Source of the DNA: Pantoea deleyi
GTDB taxonomy: Bacteria > Pseudomonadota > Gammaproteobacteria > Enterobacterales > Enterobacteriaceae
Direction of reading: 5' to 3'
Length of the DNA: 64,000 nt
Assembly: GCF_022647325.1 (NCBI RefSeq)
Contig: NZ_CP071405.1
Location: 1,178,001-1,242,000 of the forward strand
Shown: positions 16,613 to 25,768 of the stretch, piece by piece
How positions within the stretch are numbered: the first letter of the stretch is position 1
Layout of the letters: each line of letters opens with the position of its first letter
Made by a program: the position numbers and the translations under genes
The notes under the pieces: generated by a model
Database searches by the model: none
The model's input: only the letters and a program-made list of their open reading frames with translations
Told to the model about the DNA's origin: nothing

Positions 16613-17482
16613 ATGAGCCTATACCAGACCTTTGACATGCTGCAGCGCCACAAAGCCCAACTGCGTGATCAGGTGCAGCTTCAGAGCGGCATTCAGCTGG
16701 CAGCCTGGTTCAACAGCGGCGATCGCGTGACCAACCACAGCGATCACCATACGCTGAGCCTCTATGTGGCGGGCGGTTACGACACCTGGCATAAAACGCC
16801 TCATGGCTGGCGCAACGGCGGCGCGCCGGATCGTTTCTGTCTGATGCCCGCCGGTACAGAGTCCACCTGGGATCTGCGCGCCGATCTCGCCTTTGTGCAC
16901 CTCTATTGCAGTGAGGCGCATCTGCGGCAGCTGGCCGAACGGGTCTGGGATCGCAGTCCGGCGCAGTTAACGCTGGATGAGAAAATCTTTTCCACGGATG
17001 ACCGCATCACTCAACTCTATCGCCACTTTCTCCTGAGCAGTGACTGGCAACAGCCTGCCAGTCAGTTAATGCTGAGCAGCGCCTCCACGCTGCTGCTGAC
17101 CCATCTGTTACAGCACTACAGCGAAGTTAACTGGCAGCTGCCTCAGGTGCGGGGAGGGCTGGCACCGGCCGTATTACGCCGCGTCATCGATTTTATCGAT
17201 GCCCATCTTGACCAGCCTTTAACGCTCGCCGTGCTGGCACACGAAGCGGCGCTGAGTGAGTTTCATTTTGCCCGTATGTTCCGTCACACCACTGGTGAAG
17301 CGCCGCACCAGTTTGTGATGCGACGCCGTATGGATCGTGCGCGGGTGCTGCTTGAACGGCCCGAACTGACCCTGACCGCCATCGCCCTGCAGTGTGGTTT
17401 TCACTCCTCAGCCCACTTCAGCCACCGTTTCCGCCAGGTATACGGAACCACACCCTCTGCCTGTCGCCGGGCACTCCGCTAA
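16613..17482 (+). CDS. AraC-family transcriptional regulator
   Basis: A 289-residue regulator. The N-terminal ~170 residues form a cupin-like sensing domain (HTLSLYVAGGYDTWHK, RFCLMPAGTESTWDL). The C-terminal ~100 residues carry two helix-turn-helix motifs, LTLAVLAHEAALSEFHFARMFRHTTGEAPHQFV and LTLTAIALQCGFHSSAHFSHRFRQVYGTTPSACRR, the second matching the AraC signature. It is divergent from the EamA exporter and probably binds the TTGCAA-N4-TTGCGC sites between them. The inducer is unknown. Confidence 0.92.
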   Translation: MSLYQTFDMLQRHKAQLRDQVQLQSGIQLAAWFNSGDRVTNHSDHHTLSLYVAGGYDTWHKTPHGWRNGGAPDRFCLMPAGTESTWDLRADLAFVHLYCSEAHLRQLAERVWDRSPAQLTLDEKIFSTDDRITQLYRHFLLSSDWQQPASQLMLSSASTLLLTHLLQHYSEVNWQLPQVRGGLAPAVLRRVIDFIDAHLDQPLTLAVLAHEAALSEFHFARMFRHTTGEAPHQFVMRRRMDRARVLLERPELTLTAIALQCGFHSSAHFSHRFRQVYGTTPSACRRALR

Positions 17483-18011
17483 ACATCCTGTTCTGCGCAA
17501 CGTTTTTTCGCTTCTGCGGACAGGCTCAGACCTGATCGGGCGCATAAAAGCCGGGAGTGCAAAATAACCGTTTACCTCGGTCAGAAAAATTTTCTTATTA
17601 TCTGAGGATCATCTCTGCTGGCTTTTTTTCGCCTTAGACGCTATCAGTAATAAACGATGTAATTTCATTCTCATTTCGGATTGTCCGTAATCTAAGTGTT
17701 AAAAATTTACAGGTGCTGCGGTTTCTGATTTTAAAATATTAACCTTAATCAATTTAATCGGACTTTATGATGTATCTGCTATTTAATTCTATTGTGACGA
17801 TACAAACGTTTGTCTGTTAAACCTTTAGTGGTCCAGTTAGCTGGTATGGCAGCATTATCCTCCCTGATTTTTTTAGTATAAAAATCTAAGAATGTTCTCA
17901 TTGAAGTTTAATGATCTGTTTGTTTGATCTTTTGTCGATCATTGTTCTATTATCGCGGGCAGATAAATCGGGTCTGAAACATATCTGTGGCGATAAGAAA
18001 GGGATGATGAA
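17483..18011. other. AT-rich non-coding region upstream of type VI remnant
   Basis: A 529-bp stretch with no convincing gene. From about 17570 to 17990 it is strikingly AT-rich (runs such as TTTAAAATATTAACC) compared with its surroundings. This is typical of H-NS-silenced promoters of acquired secretion loci. I found no tRNA-end duplication or insertion-sequence repeat here. The left boundary of the former type VI island is probably within or just before it. Confidence 0.55.
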
Positions 18012-18767
18012 ATGGCTGAAAGTTTCCAGAATGAAGTGCCAAAGGCACGTATTAATTTAAAACTCGATCTCCATACTGGCGGCGCAGGGAAAAAAACTGA
18101 ACTACCACTTAAATTACTGGTTGCAGGTGATTTCAGTAATGGTCAGGACGCGTCGCAATTATCGGATCGGAAAAAGGTTAATGTAGATAAAAATAATTTT
18201 GACTCTGTTCTTTCCGAATATTCCCCAAAAGTTAACCTCACCGTTAAAAATACGCTGGCAGGCGACGGCAGCGAAGAAAACATCAGTCTGACATTCCGCA
18301 GCATCAGGGATTTTTCTCCGGAACAGATCTCCCGGCAGATACCCCAGCTGAAGGCGATGCTCTCCATGCGCAATCTGCTGCGTGATCTCAAGGCCAACCT
18401 GCTGGATGCCAATGCCGATGAAGGGCAGACACCACTGGCCACCATGGTGCAGGTTTACCAGCTCCGGGACCGCCAGAAGGTGGATGCGGCCGACTACCAG
18501 AAACTGCTGCGCGATGCGGATAACACCCTTAAAGAGGATATTGTCGTCAGCAAGTCTCTGCTGGTGATGCCCAGAGGCAGCGTGACGCTCAATATGCCGA
18601 TGAACGAAGAAGCGAAATTTGTGGCGGTGGTGGGGCTGTTTAATCGGCCGGATATCAAAAACAACACCTGGAAGCTGGTACTGAGCCGCGACGACCTCGA
18701 CCCGGACAAGCCGCGCACCATCCAGCTTAACAGCACCGGGCTGACCCTGGTTCCAGTGAAGGAGTAA
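18012..18767 (+). pseudogene. In-frame TssB-TssJ chimera, type VI secretion remnant
   Basis: The 251-residue product joins two proteins that are normally separate. Residues 1 to about 132 are the TssB (VipA) sheath subunit: the typical N terminus MAESFQNEVPKARINLKLDL, then SLTFRSIRDFSPEQI and LSMRNLLRDLKANLLD. From about residue 133 the sequence is the C-terminal part of the TssJ outer-membrane lipoprotein (MVQVYQLRDRQKVDAADYQ, SLLVMPRGSV, KFVAVVGLF, TWKLVLSRDDLDPDKPR). The end of TssB, everything between, and the TssJ signal and lipobox Cys are absent. A deletion within the locus, fusing near nt 18405-18420, explains this. Neither half should work in its normal place. Confidence 0.85.
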
Positions 18768-18771
18768 ACTC

Positions 18772-20781
18772 ATGGACACCACCCTCGATAACTGGCTGGC
18801 GCTGTTTGACGGGCAGACCCGCTACCGCTTTGAGATAAACGACAGCATCCTGAAGCCGGATGTGCTGAACCTCCACGGTCGGGAAGCGCTGAATGCACCG
18901 TTCAAATGGCGCATTGAGTTCACCACGCCGCAGAAAGGCATCAGTCGTCAGGATGCGATGCTGAAGTATGCCACCCTCAGCATGCTCAGTGGCAGAGTCG
19001 TGCAGGGTATCATTACCGGCTTTGAGGTCCTCAACGAAACCGTGGACCAGACGCATTTCGCCGTAACGCTTTCCTCGCGCCTGGCACTGCTTGCCCATAC
19101 CCGCCGCTGCGCGGTCTGGCAGAATGTTTCGGTACCGGAACTGGTGGCGCAGGTCCTGCGCAGCCACGGGCTGGAAGGAGCAGATTTTGAATTCCGGCTG
19201 GAACGGACTTACCCGGTCCGCGAACTGATCACCCAGTGGCGGGAAACGGACCTGCAGTTTATGCAGCGGATCCTTGCTGAGGTCGGTATCTGGTTCCGTA
19301 CCGGGGTCAACACGACCACCGGGCTGGATACGGTGACCTTCGCCGACAGCCAGTTGCAGTATCAGTTTGATGTACGCCTGCCTTACCGGGAACCGTCGGC
19401 GCTTTATGACGGCGCGGTGGACGCGGTGTGGGATGCCAGAGTGTGGCACCACACGGTGACCGGCCGCGTGGCCACCCGGGATTACAACTACCGCACCGCC
19501 AGTACGCCGATGGATGCACAGGTCAGCGTCAGAAACGAGGTGGCTACTACCGGAGAATGTTATCGCTATCTTGCCCCTTATCATGAAGCGGGCGATGAGA
19601 CCACCTCTGAGCCGGAAACCGAAAGCGGCGCCTTTTACGCACGCATTCAGCATGAACACGCCCTCAACAACGCGATACGCCTGCATCTCTTCAGCAATGC
19701 CAGTGACCTGACGCCGGGCATGGTGCTGGAAACCAGTGACAGTGACGTGCCGGAGCTGAAAGAGGGAATGGTGATTACACTCACCACCTTCCGCGCGGCC
19801 CGGGATACCCGTCTGCACGTTTCCGTGTGGGGCATGCCCTACAGCGAGCAGTTCTGCTTCAGACCAGAACCTGCGCCGCGCCCGCTTATTGCCGGCACGC
19901 TGACCGCCCGTGTCGAGAGCGACGAGAAGAATGCGCCGTATGCGCATCTCGATGAAACGGGCCGTTACCGGGTGAAGCTGGACTTCAGCCGCGAAGACGC
20001 AGAGCAGGGCTACAACTATCTGTGGATACGTCAGGCCAAACCGTACGCCGGGGAAACGTACGGTTGGCACACGCCGCTGATTGACGGTACGGAAGTGGGC
20101 ATTGCTTTTGACGGCGGTGACCCGGACCGACCCTACATCGCCTATGCGTTCCATGACTCTGAACATCCGGACGTGGTCACCCGGGACAACCGCAGCCAGA
20201 ATATCCTGCGCACCGCGGGCCAGAACGAACTGCGGATGGAAGACCTGCGCCAGAGCGAGCATATTGCGCTCAGTACCCCGTTCGGGACTACGGCGCTGAA
20301 TCAGGGACATATCGTTGATGCAGAGAACGAGCCACGGGGTACCGGCTTTGAGCTGCGCACCGATGAGTTCGGGGTCATACGTGTGGCAAAAGGGCTGCTG
20401 GTCACCGCCGATGGCAAAGTGAACGGCGAAGGCGATGTGCTGGATAGGGATGTGGCACTCCGGGAGATTGAGGCTGTCCGCGCCCAAATCGAGGGGCTTG
20501 CCAGCGCCACCCGCCAGGCGAAAGCCCTGGAAGCTGACATTGCCAGTCAGCAGGCGATGTTCGCCACACGGCTGAAAACTATCAATGAGATGATCCATTT
20601 CTCCGCACCCGAGGGGATGGCGTTTACCAGCGCAGAGCATCTGCAGCTGGCGGCCACGAAGAATGTCGCCCTGAACGCCGGTGGGGATACCCGTCGCGCT
20701 CACGCCCGAACAGCTGGAGGTCTTACAGCATCGCAACGCGCGACTGCAGGATATGACCGTGCAGACTGCGGAGCAGCTTGA
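18772..20781 (+). pseudogene. VgrG/TssI spike protein, truncated in its C-terminal region
   Basis: Begins 4 bp after the chimera stop with GGAG upstream. Residues 1 to about 640 are a good VgrG: the phage gp27-like N-terminal domain (YRFEINDSILKPDVLNLHGREALNAPFKW, LVAQVLRSHG, YPVRELITQWRETD), then the gp5-like OB-fold with LWIRQAKPYAGETYGWHTPLIDGTEV and GDPDRPYIAYAFHDSEHPDVV. The C-terminal DUF2345 segment starts (AFTSAEHLQLAATKNVALNAGGDT) but breaks near nt 20680. The last ~28 residues are an Arg/Ala-rich out-of-frame reading of the next fragment. The needle could still trimerise, but the tip is lost. Confidence 0.8.
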
Positions 20782-21217
20782 CCGGCTGGAGCGGCTGCCG
20801 CCTGACTGGACGATGAGCTACAGCCGGCAACTGGCAGAACAGGCACAGAAACTCTGGCCGGAACAGGCAAAACCGCTGATGCAACAGTGGCAGCGGCAAC
20901 GCAGCGCGGCTGCCCTGCCGACAGCGCAGCTCAACGGCTGGCATCAGGGGATGTCATCGTTACAGAAGCTCAGTGACAGACTTAACGGCCTCGACGAGCA
21001 GAAGGGAAAATATATGACGGTCAGCGAGCTGAAATCGGTAGTTTTTTCCACTGTGCAGGCATTCAATCAGTCGCTACCGGCCGAAGAGCAATTGCGGATA
21101 CTGTCGCAAACGCCAGCGGGGGAGCCTTTACCCGCAGCGGCCAGCGCCCGGCTGGAGATGCATCTGAAGCAACTGAACGCTCGCTACGCTGAAATTAAGC
21201 AGCGGGCAGCGAAATAG
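20681..21217 (+). pseudogene. Out-of-frame C-terminal fragment of an unidentified protein
   Basis: A 178-codon frame, shifted relative to vgrG, beginning at the VgrG break with VALTPEQLEVLQHRNARLQDM. It is helical and rich in Gln, Leu and Ala (QLAEQAQKLWPEQAKPLMQQW), ends AEIKQRAAK, and has normal codon use for this genome. The only start is a GTG without a proper ribosome-binding site inside vgrG, so it is most likely the 3' end of a gene once encoded farther downstream, such as a type VI effector or accessory protein, fused by deletion. I do not recognise the family. Confidence 0.55.
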
Positions 21218-21428
21218 AGCGCGAGCGTTCGTCGCGGGCCGGTGAGCGCCGCCACCGCTCTGCATGAGCCAGGCCATGCTGCGTATCTGCAGAATAATCC
21301 GCACTGTTTTTCAGAAGCGCGCGGGCAAGTCCGGAGATCGTTTTCGCTATGCCGGTAAGCAGTTACCTGGGAAGTTGATGCTTTGCAGAGATATGAAAGA
21401 GAGAAGGGCGGTGAAGGTCCGATCAGGA

Positions 21429-21503
21429 TGGTGTCCCCTGCAGGAATCGAACCTGCAACTAGCCCTTAGGAGGGGCTCGTTATATCCATTTAACTAAGAG
21501 GAC
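21429..21503 (-). tRNA. argW: tRNA-Arg (anticodon CCU)
   Basis: The 75-nt minus-strand sequence begins GTCCTCTTAGTTAAATGG and ends GGGGACACCA with an encoded CCA. The acceptor arms GTCCTCT and AGGGGAC pair with one G-U. The anticodon loop contains CTCCTAA with anticodon CCT, and the T arm GCAGGTTCGATTCCTGC is intact. It matches E. coli argW as I recall it. In E. coli this tRNA is an integration site for phage-type elements and lies beside yfdC, as here. Its 3' end faces the type VI remnant. Confidence 0.97.
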
Positions 21504-21513
21504 CGCGGCGCGC

Positions 21514-21543
21514 AGTATAGCGCAAACAGGCCGGGAGATTCAC
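21514..21543 (-). promoter_or_regulatory. Candidate argW promoter
   Basis: On the minus strand TATACT (21519-21514) lies 10 bp before the tRNA 5' end, followed by a GC-rich discriminator (GCGCGCCGCG) typical of stable-RNA genes. The -35 region (about 21537-21543, TGAATC) is weak. Confidence 0.5.
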
Positions 21544-21713
21544 TATATCGGTGTGCGTTTGCTCATTCCGCCAGCAATCGGGCCGTTAGCCTGAGCATGA
21601 CAACGCACGTTGTGGCGGGAATCGTCCTGTTAAGATGACGGTGCGTCGCGGGTTACGGAGGCGGGAACTCACGCCATAACGGCGTCAGGCTTTGCCGCGC
21701 CGTTAAATTCCCA

Positions 21714-21784
21714 GCACCAGCCTGAACGATCTGGCTGGTGCATCATCGGAAAAGCAGACAGGCCCGCTAAAGTCGCCTGTCTGC
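21714..21784 (-). terminator. Two hairpins downstream of yfdC
   Basis: The nearer hairpin has 10-bp arms GCAGACAGGC (21754-21763) and GCCTGTCTGC (21775-21784). On the minus strand it is followed by TTTT, so it fits a terminator for yfdC 8 bp after the stop. A second one, GCACCAGCC (21714-21722) and GGCTGGTGC (21733-21741), follows directly. Confidence 0.7.
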
Positions 21785-21791
21785 CAGATTG

Positions 21792-22727
21792 TTACTCTGC
21801 GTTTTCCTGCTCTTCGCGCTGACGGCGCTTCTCCTGCTTACGCTTCTCCGCCTTCGCCTTCGCCACGGCAGCTTCACTCATATCATTGCGGATCTGCGCG
21901 TGACTGATCAGGGCAAAAATCAGCGTGCCGCCGGTGATGTTGCCGAGCAGGGTCGGCAGGGCAAACGGCCAGAGGAACTCATGCCAGCTGATGCTGCCAC
22001 TGAACACCAGGTAGAGCACTTCCACCGATCCCACGACGATATGCGCCAGATCGCCCAGCGCAACCAGCCAGGTCATCATCACAATCACCAGCAGTTTGGC
22101 CCCGCCCGCAGACGGAAACATCCAGACCATGGTGGCGATAATCCAGCCGGAGATCACCGCATTGGCAAACATCTCGCCAGGCGTGTTCTCCATCACCTTC
22201 TTACTGATCTCCGTAAATGCCTGTCGGGTCGCCTCGTCGAATATCGGCATTTCATTGAAGGCCAGCGCACCCAGCGCTGTGCCAATCAGGTTACCCAGCA
22301 GCACAATCCCCCACAAACGCAACAGCAGGCCGCCATTACCCCAGGTTGGCTTGTGCATCACCGGTAACACGGCGGTTACGGTATTTTCGGTAAAGAGCTG
22401 CTGACGGGCCATGATGACGATGACAAAACCAAAGGTATAGCCGAGGTTCTCCAGCAGAAAGGCACCCGGCACGCCCTCGAGGTGCACCTGAAATATGCCT
22501 TTCGCCATTAACGAAGCGCTCATCGAGAGGCCCGCCGCAATCGCGGACCAGAGCAGCGCCATGCCGTCGCGCTCCAGCTCTTTTTCCCCATCCTGGCGGA
22601 TCTCTTCATGGATCGCTGCGGCTCGCGAGGGGAGCGCCTCCTCATCGACTTCGATGTCAGTGCCCTGTTCCTTCTCTTCACTGTCTACGTCGTTAGGACC
22701 CTGTTCATTACCTGATGAAGGCTTCAT
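21792..22727 (-). CDS. yfdC: FocA/NirC-family inner-membrane protein YfdC
   Basis: A 311-residue formate/nitrite-transporter-family channel, usually pentameric with six spans per chain. A long acidic, charged cytoplasmic N-tail (about residues 1-60, with DSEEKEQGTDIEVDEEALP) distinguishes YfdC from FocA. The membrane core contains LGNLIGTALGALAFNEMP and ISGWIIATMVWMFPSAGG. The C-terminal tail is Lys/Glu/Arg-rich. Its position next to argW and upstream of the mlaA region agrees with E. coli. The transported substrate is not established. Confidence 0.9.
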   Translation of the reverse strand: MKPSSGNEQGPNDVDSEEKEQGTDIEVDEEALPSRAAAIHEEIRQDGEKELERDGMALLWSAIAAGLSMSASLMAKGIFQVHLEGVPGAFLLENLGYTFGFVIVIMARQQLFTENTVTAVLPVMHKPTWGNGGLLLRLWGIVLLGNLIGTALGALAFNEMPIFDEATRQAFTEISKKVMENTPGEMFANAVISGWIIATMVWMFPSAGGAKLLVIVMMTWLVALGDLAHIVVGSVEVLYLVFSGSISWHEFLWPFALPTLLGNITGGTLIFALISHAQIRNDMSEAAVAKAKAEKRKQEKRRQREEQENAE

Positions 22728-22970
22728 ATTTTCTCCTGGTGATAGTGCTGTCGCGTTATAAGCGTAGCCCTTTTTTATTTGCCGATAAGGTTACGGCTGA
22801 TGCGAATAAGCGTAACAACCTTTTTCGGAACTGCATTTTTATTCAGAGGCCCGACGATACCGCACGAATAAGCCGCTGAGAGCAAAACTGAGCGGTAGCT
22901 CACACTTCGGCCCACAGCAACATTGTGGTAATATCCCGGCCACTTTTTAGCTGGTGCGATTCCCCCCTCA

Positions 22971-23588
22971 ATGTTGGAAATCATTACGCTCACTTGTGCT
23001 TACGACGAACGTTCGCTGTTCCGGCGGCTCTCATTCCGCGTCTCCGCAGGTGACATTGTGCAGATTGAAGGGCCTAACGGCGCGGGCAAGACGTCGCTGC
23101 TGCGCCTGCTGGCGGGCCTGAGCCGGCCCGAAGCGGGTGAAATACGCTGGCAGCAGCAGCCGATTCTGCGGCAGCGTGAAACCTGGCATCAGGCGATGCT
23201 CTACCTGGGTCATCATCCGGGCATCAAAGGCGTGCTCACGCCGCTGGAAAATCTGCGCTTCTATCATCCCGACTGCAGTGACGCGCAGATCTTCGCGGCG
23301 CTGGAGGCGGTAGATCTCACGGGGGAGGAAGAGGTGCCGGTCAGCCGTTTATCGGCGGGGCAGCAGCGTCGCGTGGCGCTGGCGAGACTCTGGCTCAGCC
23401 GCGCGCGCATCTGGATCCTCGACGAGCCGCTCACCGCCATCGACAAGGCGGGTGTTGAGACATTAATAGCGCAATTTACCCGCCATGCCGATAACGGGGG
23501 CGCCGTGATCCTGACCACCCATCAGGATCTGCCCGCAATGGCGGCGCGGGTGCGCAAAATACGTCCTGGCGATGAGGAGGCTGACTGA
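22971..23588 (+). CDS. ccmA: Cytochrome c maturation ATPase CcmA
   Basis: ATP-binding subunit (205 aa) of the CcmABCD complex, which uses ATP to release holo-CcmE from CcmC in System I cytochrome c biogenesis. Walker A is [11 protein letters not shown] near residue 35, the ABC signature is [12 protein letters not shown], and Walker B is [14 protein letters not shown]. It is the first gene of a nine-gene operon; the stop overlaps the ccmB start (TGATG). The promoter should lie in the 243-bp gap shared with divergent yfdC. Confidence 0.96.
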   Translation: MLEIITLTCAYDERSLFRRLSFRVSAGDIVQIEGPNGAGKTSLLRLLAGLSRPEAGEIRWQQQPILRQRETWHQAMLYLGHHPGIKGVLTPLENLRFYHPDCSDAQIFAALEAVDLTGEEEVPVSRLSAGQQRRVALARLWLSRARIWILDEPLTAIDKAGVETLIAQFTRHADNGGAVILTTHQDLPAMAARVRKIRPGDEEAD

Positions 23589-24247
23589 TGCTGTTTCGCC
23601 TGATCCAGCGTGAGCTGCGCATCGCCTTTCGCGGCGGAGCGGATGTGATAAATCCGCTCTGGTTTTTCCTGATTGTGATCACGCTGTTTCCGCTGGGCAT
23701 TGGCCCCGATCCGCAGCAGCTGGCGCGCATCGCACCGGGCGTCGCCTGGGTGGCCGCCCTGCTGGCGTCGCTGCTGGCGCTGGAACGGCTGTTTCGTGAC
23801 GACTTCAGCGACGGTTCGCTGGAGCAACTGGCGCTGCTGCCGACGCCGCTGCCGGTCATCGTCATCGGTAAGGTAGTGGCGCACTGGCTGGTGACCGGCG
23901 TACCGCTGATCGTCCTGTCGCCGCTGGCCGCGCTGCTGCTGTCGCTGGATATGAACGGCTGGTGGGCGATGGCATTAACGCTGCTGCTTGGTACACCGAC
24001 GCTCAGTTTTCTCGGGGCGATTGGGGTAGGGCTGACCGTAGGCTTACGGCGCGGCGGCGTGCTGCTGAGCCTGCTGGTACTGCCGCTGGCGATTCCGGTT
24101 CTGATCTTCGCCAGCGCGGCGATGGAGGCGGCCAGTCAGGGATTGCCCCTCGGCGGTTATCTGGCGATTCTCGGCGCGATGCTGCTGGGCAGCGCCACAC
24201 TCTCGCCGTTTGCCACGGCGGCGGCGTTACGCATTACTTTGCAATAA
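23588..24247 (+). CDS. ccmB: Heme exporter subunit CcmB
   Basis: Inner-membrane subunit (219 aa, about six spans) that couples the CcmA ATPase to CcmC. It opens FRLIQRELRIAFRGGADVINPLWFF and contains FRDDFSDGSLEQLALLP, both characteristic of CcmB. It is translationally coupled to ccmA by a one-base stop/start overlap. A 68-bp gap to ccmC is the longest within the operon. Confidence 0.95.
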   Translation: MLFRLIQRELRIAFRGGADVINPLWFFLIVITLFPLGIGPDPQQLARIAPGVAWVAALLASLLALERLFRDDFSDGSLEQLALLPTPLPVIVIGKVVAHWLVTGVPLIVLSPLAALLLSLDMNGWWAMALTLLLGTPTLSFLGAIGVGLTVGLRRGGVLLSLLVLPLAIPVLIFASAAMEAASQGLPLGGYLAILGAMLLGSATLSPFATAAALRITLQ

Positions 24248-24315
24248 CCGGTGTTGCGGTCACGCGCGCGAAAGACGCGGCAACCCCTTTTTTATCGTTA
24301 ATGTGAGCACTTGAT

Positions 24316-25056
24316 ATGTGGAAAGCGTTACATCAGCTGGGCAGGCCCGAACGCCTCTATCAGTTGTCGGGGCGACTGGTGCCCTGGTTCGCCATTTCCG
24401 GGCTGGCGGCGTTGCTGCTGGGCTGGGTCTGGGGATTTGGATTTGCACCCGCTGACTATCAGCAGGGCGACAGTTTTCGCATTATGTACATTCATGTGCC
24501 CGCCGCGATGTGGTCGATGGGCATCTACGCTTCTATGGCCATCGCCGCTTTTATCGGGCTGGTGTGGCAGCTGAAAATGGCCGATCTGGTCTCTGCCGCG
24601 ATGGCACCGGTGGGCGCGGTCTTTACCTTTATTGCGCTGGTCACCGGAGCCGCCTGGGGTAAGCCGATGTGGGGCACCTGGTGGATCTGGGATGCACGGC
24701 TGACTTCGGAGCTGGTGCTGCTGTTCCTCTATATGGGCGTGATTGCGCTCTATCACGCGTTTGACGATCGCCGCACCGCAGGCCGGGCCGCGGGCGTCCT
24801 GATTCTGGTTGGCGTGGTGAATCTGCCCATCATTCACTTCTCCGTGCAGTGGTGGAATACCCTGCACCAGGGGTCGTCGGGGATTCTCCAGCAGGCGATC
24901 GCGCCGGTGATGCGCACGCCGCTGCGCTGGGCCATCATCGGTTACCTGCTGCTGTTCGTGACGCTGACCCTGATGCGACTGCGTAACCTGATTCTGTTAA
25001 CGGAACGCCATCGTCCCTGGGCGCTGACGGTGGCAAAACGGGGAGAGCAGAGATGA
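24316..25056 (+). CDS. ccmC: Heme delivery protein CcmC
   Basis: Six-span inner-membrane protein of the heme-handling family (246 aa) that loads heme onto CcmE. The tryptophan-rich WWD motif on the periplasmic side is clear: WGKPMWGTWWIWDARLTSELVLL (about residues 114-136). The flanking heme-ligand histidines are probably in IMYIHVPAAMWS and IIHFSVQWWNTLHQG. It overlaps ccmD by 4 bp. Confidence 0.95.
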   Translation: MWKALHQLGRPERLYQLSGRLVPWFAISGLAALLLGWVWGFGFAPADYQQGDSFRIMYIHVPAAMWSMGIYASMAIAAFIGLVWQLKMADLVSAAMAPVGAVFTFIALVTGAAWGKPMWGTWWIWDARLTSELVLLFLYMGVIALYHAFDDRRTAGRAAGVLILVGVVNLPIIHFSVQWWNTLHQGSSGILQQAIAPVMRTPLRWAIIGYLLLFVTLTLMRLRNLILLTERHRPWALTVAKRGEQR

Positions 25057-25286
25057 CACCCGCCTTTTCCTCCTGGCACGCCTTCTTTGCGATGGGGGGC
25101 TACGCCTTCTACGTTTGGCTGGCGGTGGCCTTTACGCTGCTTCCGCTGATCGGTCTGACGCTGCACACGCTGCTGCTGCGCCGCCGCCTGCTGGCTGAGA
25201 TTCGCCAGCGTGAGGCGCGTGAACGTCGTATCCGGGCAGCAAAATCTAAAAAAGCCGCGGCTGAAGCGGCAGGAGAGACATTGTGA
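25053..25286 (+). CDS. ccmD: CcmD, small subunit of the CcmABCD complex
   Basis: A 77-residue single-span protein that helps release holo-CcmE from CcmC. One hydrophobic helix (about 17-40, [21 protein letters not shown]) is followed by a strongly basic Arg/Lys tail ([27 protein letters not shown]), the usual CcmD layout. It overlaps both neighbours by 4 bp. Confidence 0.93.
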   Translation: MTPAFSSWHAFFAMGGYAFYVWLAVAFTLLPLIGLTLHTLLLRRRLLAEIRQREARERRIRAAKSKKAAAEAAGETL

Positions 25287-25768
25287 ATACCCGTCGACGC
25301 AACCGCCTCTATGCGGCGGTGGCGATTCTGCTCGGCCTCAGCCTGGCCACCGCGCTGGTGATGTATGCGCTGCGCTCTAATATCGATCTCTTTTATACGC
25401 CGGGTGAGATCCTCTACGGCAAAGGCGAGGCACACGAGAAGCCCGGGACGGGCCAGCGACTGCGCGTCGGTGGCATGGTGATGCCGGGCAGCGTCCGGCG
25501 CGATCCGAAAACGCTGGCCGTTTCCTTTAAACTCTACGACGCCCGCGGCGTGGTCAGCGTCAGTTTTGAGGGCATCCTGCCGGATCTGTTCCGGGAAGGG
25601 CAGGGCGTGGTGGCGCAGGGCGTTCTCACAGCGGGCAACCACATTGTCGCCAAAGAAGTGCTGGCGAAACATGATGAGAAATATACACCGCCGGAGATCG
25701 AAGACGCGATGAAGAGCAACCCGGCTGGTCAGCAGTCCTCTTATCAGGCAGGACGTAAATCATCATGA
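25283..25768 (+). CDS. ccmE: Heme chaperone CcmE
   Basis: Membrane-anchored periplasmic heme carrier (161 aa). A single N-terminal anchor (about residues 9-29) precedes an OB-fold domain ([18 protein letters not shown]). The covalent heme-binding histidine and its tyrosine partner are in [12 protein letters not shown] (E. coli H130/Y134 motif). The C-terminal tail is flexible and charged. It is coupled by 4-bp overlaps to ccmD and ccmF. Confidence 0.96.
   Translation: MNTRRRNRLYAAVAILLGLSLATALVMYALRSNIDLFYTPGEILYGKGEAHEKPGTGQRLRVGGMVMPGSVRRDPKTLAVSFKLYDARGVVSVSFEGILPDLFREGQGVVAQGVLTAGNHIVAKEVLAKHDEKYTPPEIEDAMKSNPAGQQSSYQAGRKSS

Noticed and set aside
16435-16653. 73-codon N-terminal extension of the first EamA transporter
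   Set aside because: It covers the AraC operator and regulator start, is Arg/Gln-rich and lacks a signal; the internal ATG at 16434 has a GGAGGAG ribosome-binding site.
17483-18011. Duplicated argW 3' end (attachment repeat) at the left edge of the type VI remnant
   Set aside because: No copy of the tRNA 3' sequence could be found by eye in this stretch.
18727-20736. 669-codon open frame on the minus strand opposite vgrG
   Set aside because: Sequence is His/Arg/Gln-rich without recognisable motifs and mirrors a well-supported VgrG on the other strand; high GC content leaves such frames open.
20681-21217. Treating the fragment as an independent gene or immunity protein
   Set aside because: Its only start is a GTG without ribosome-binding site exactly at the VgrG break; a deletion fusion explains it better.
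21264-21497. 77-codon plus-strand frame overlapping argW
   Set aside because: It reads through the antisense of the tRNA and shows no protein features.
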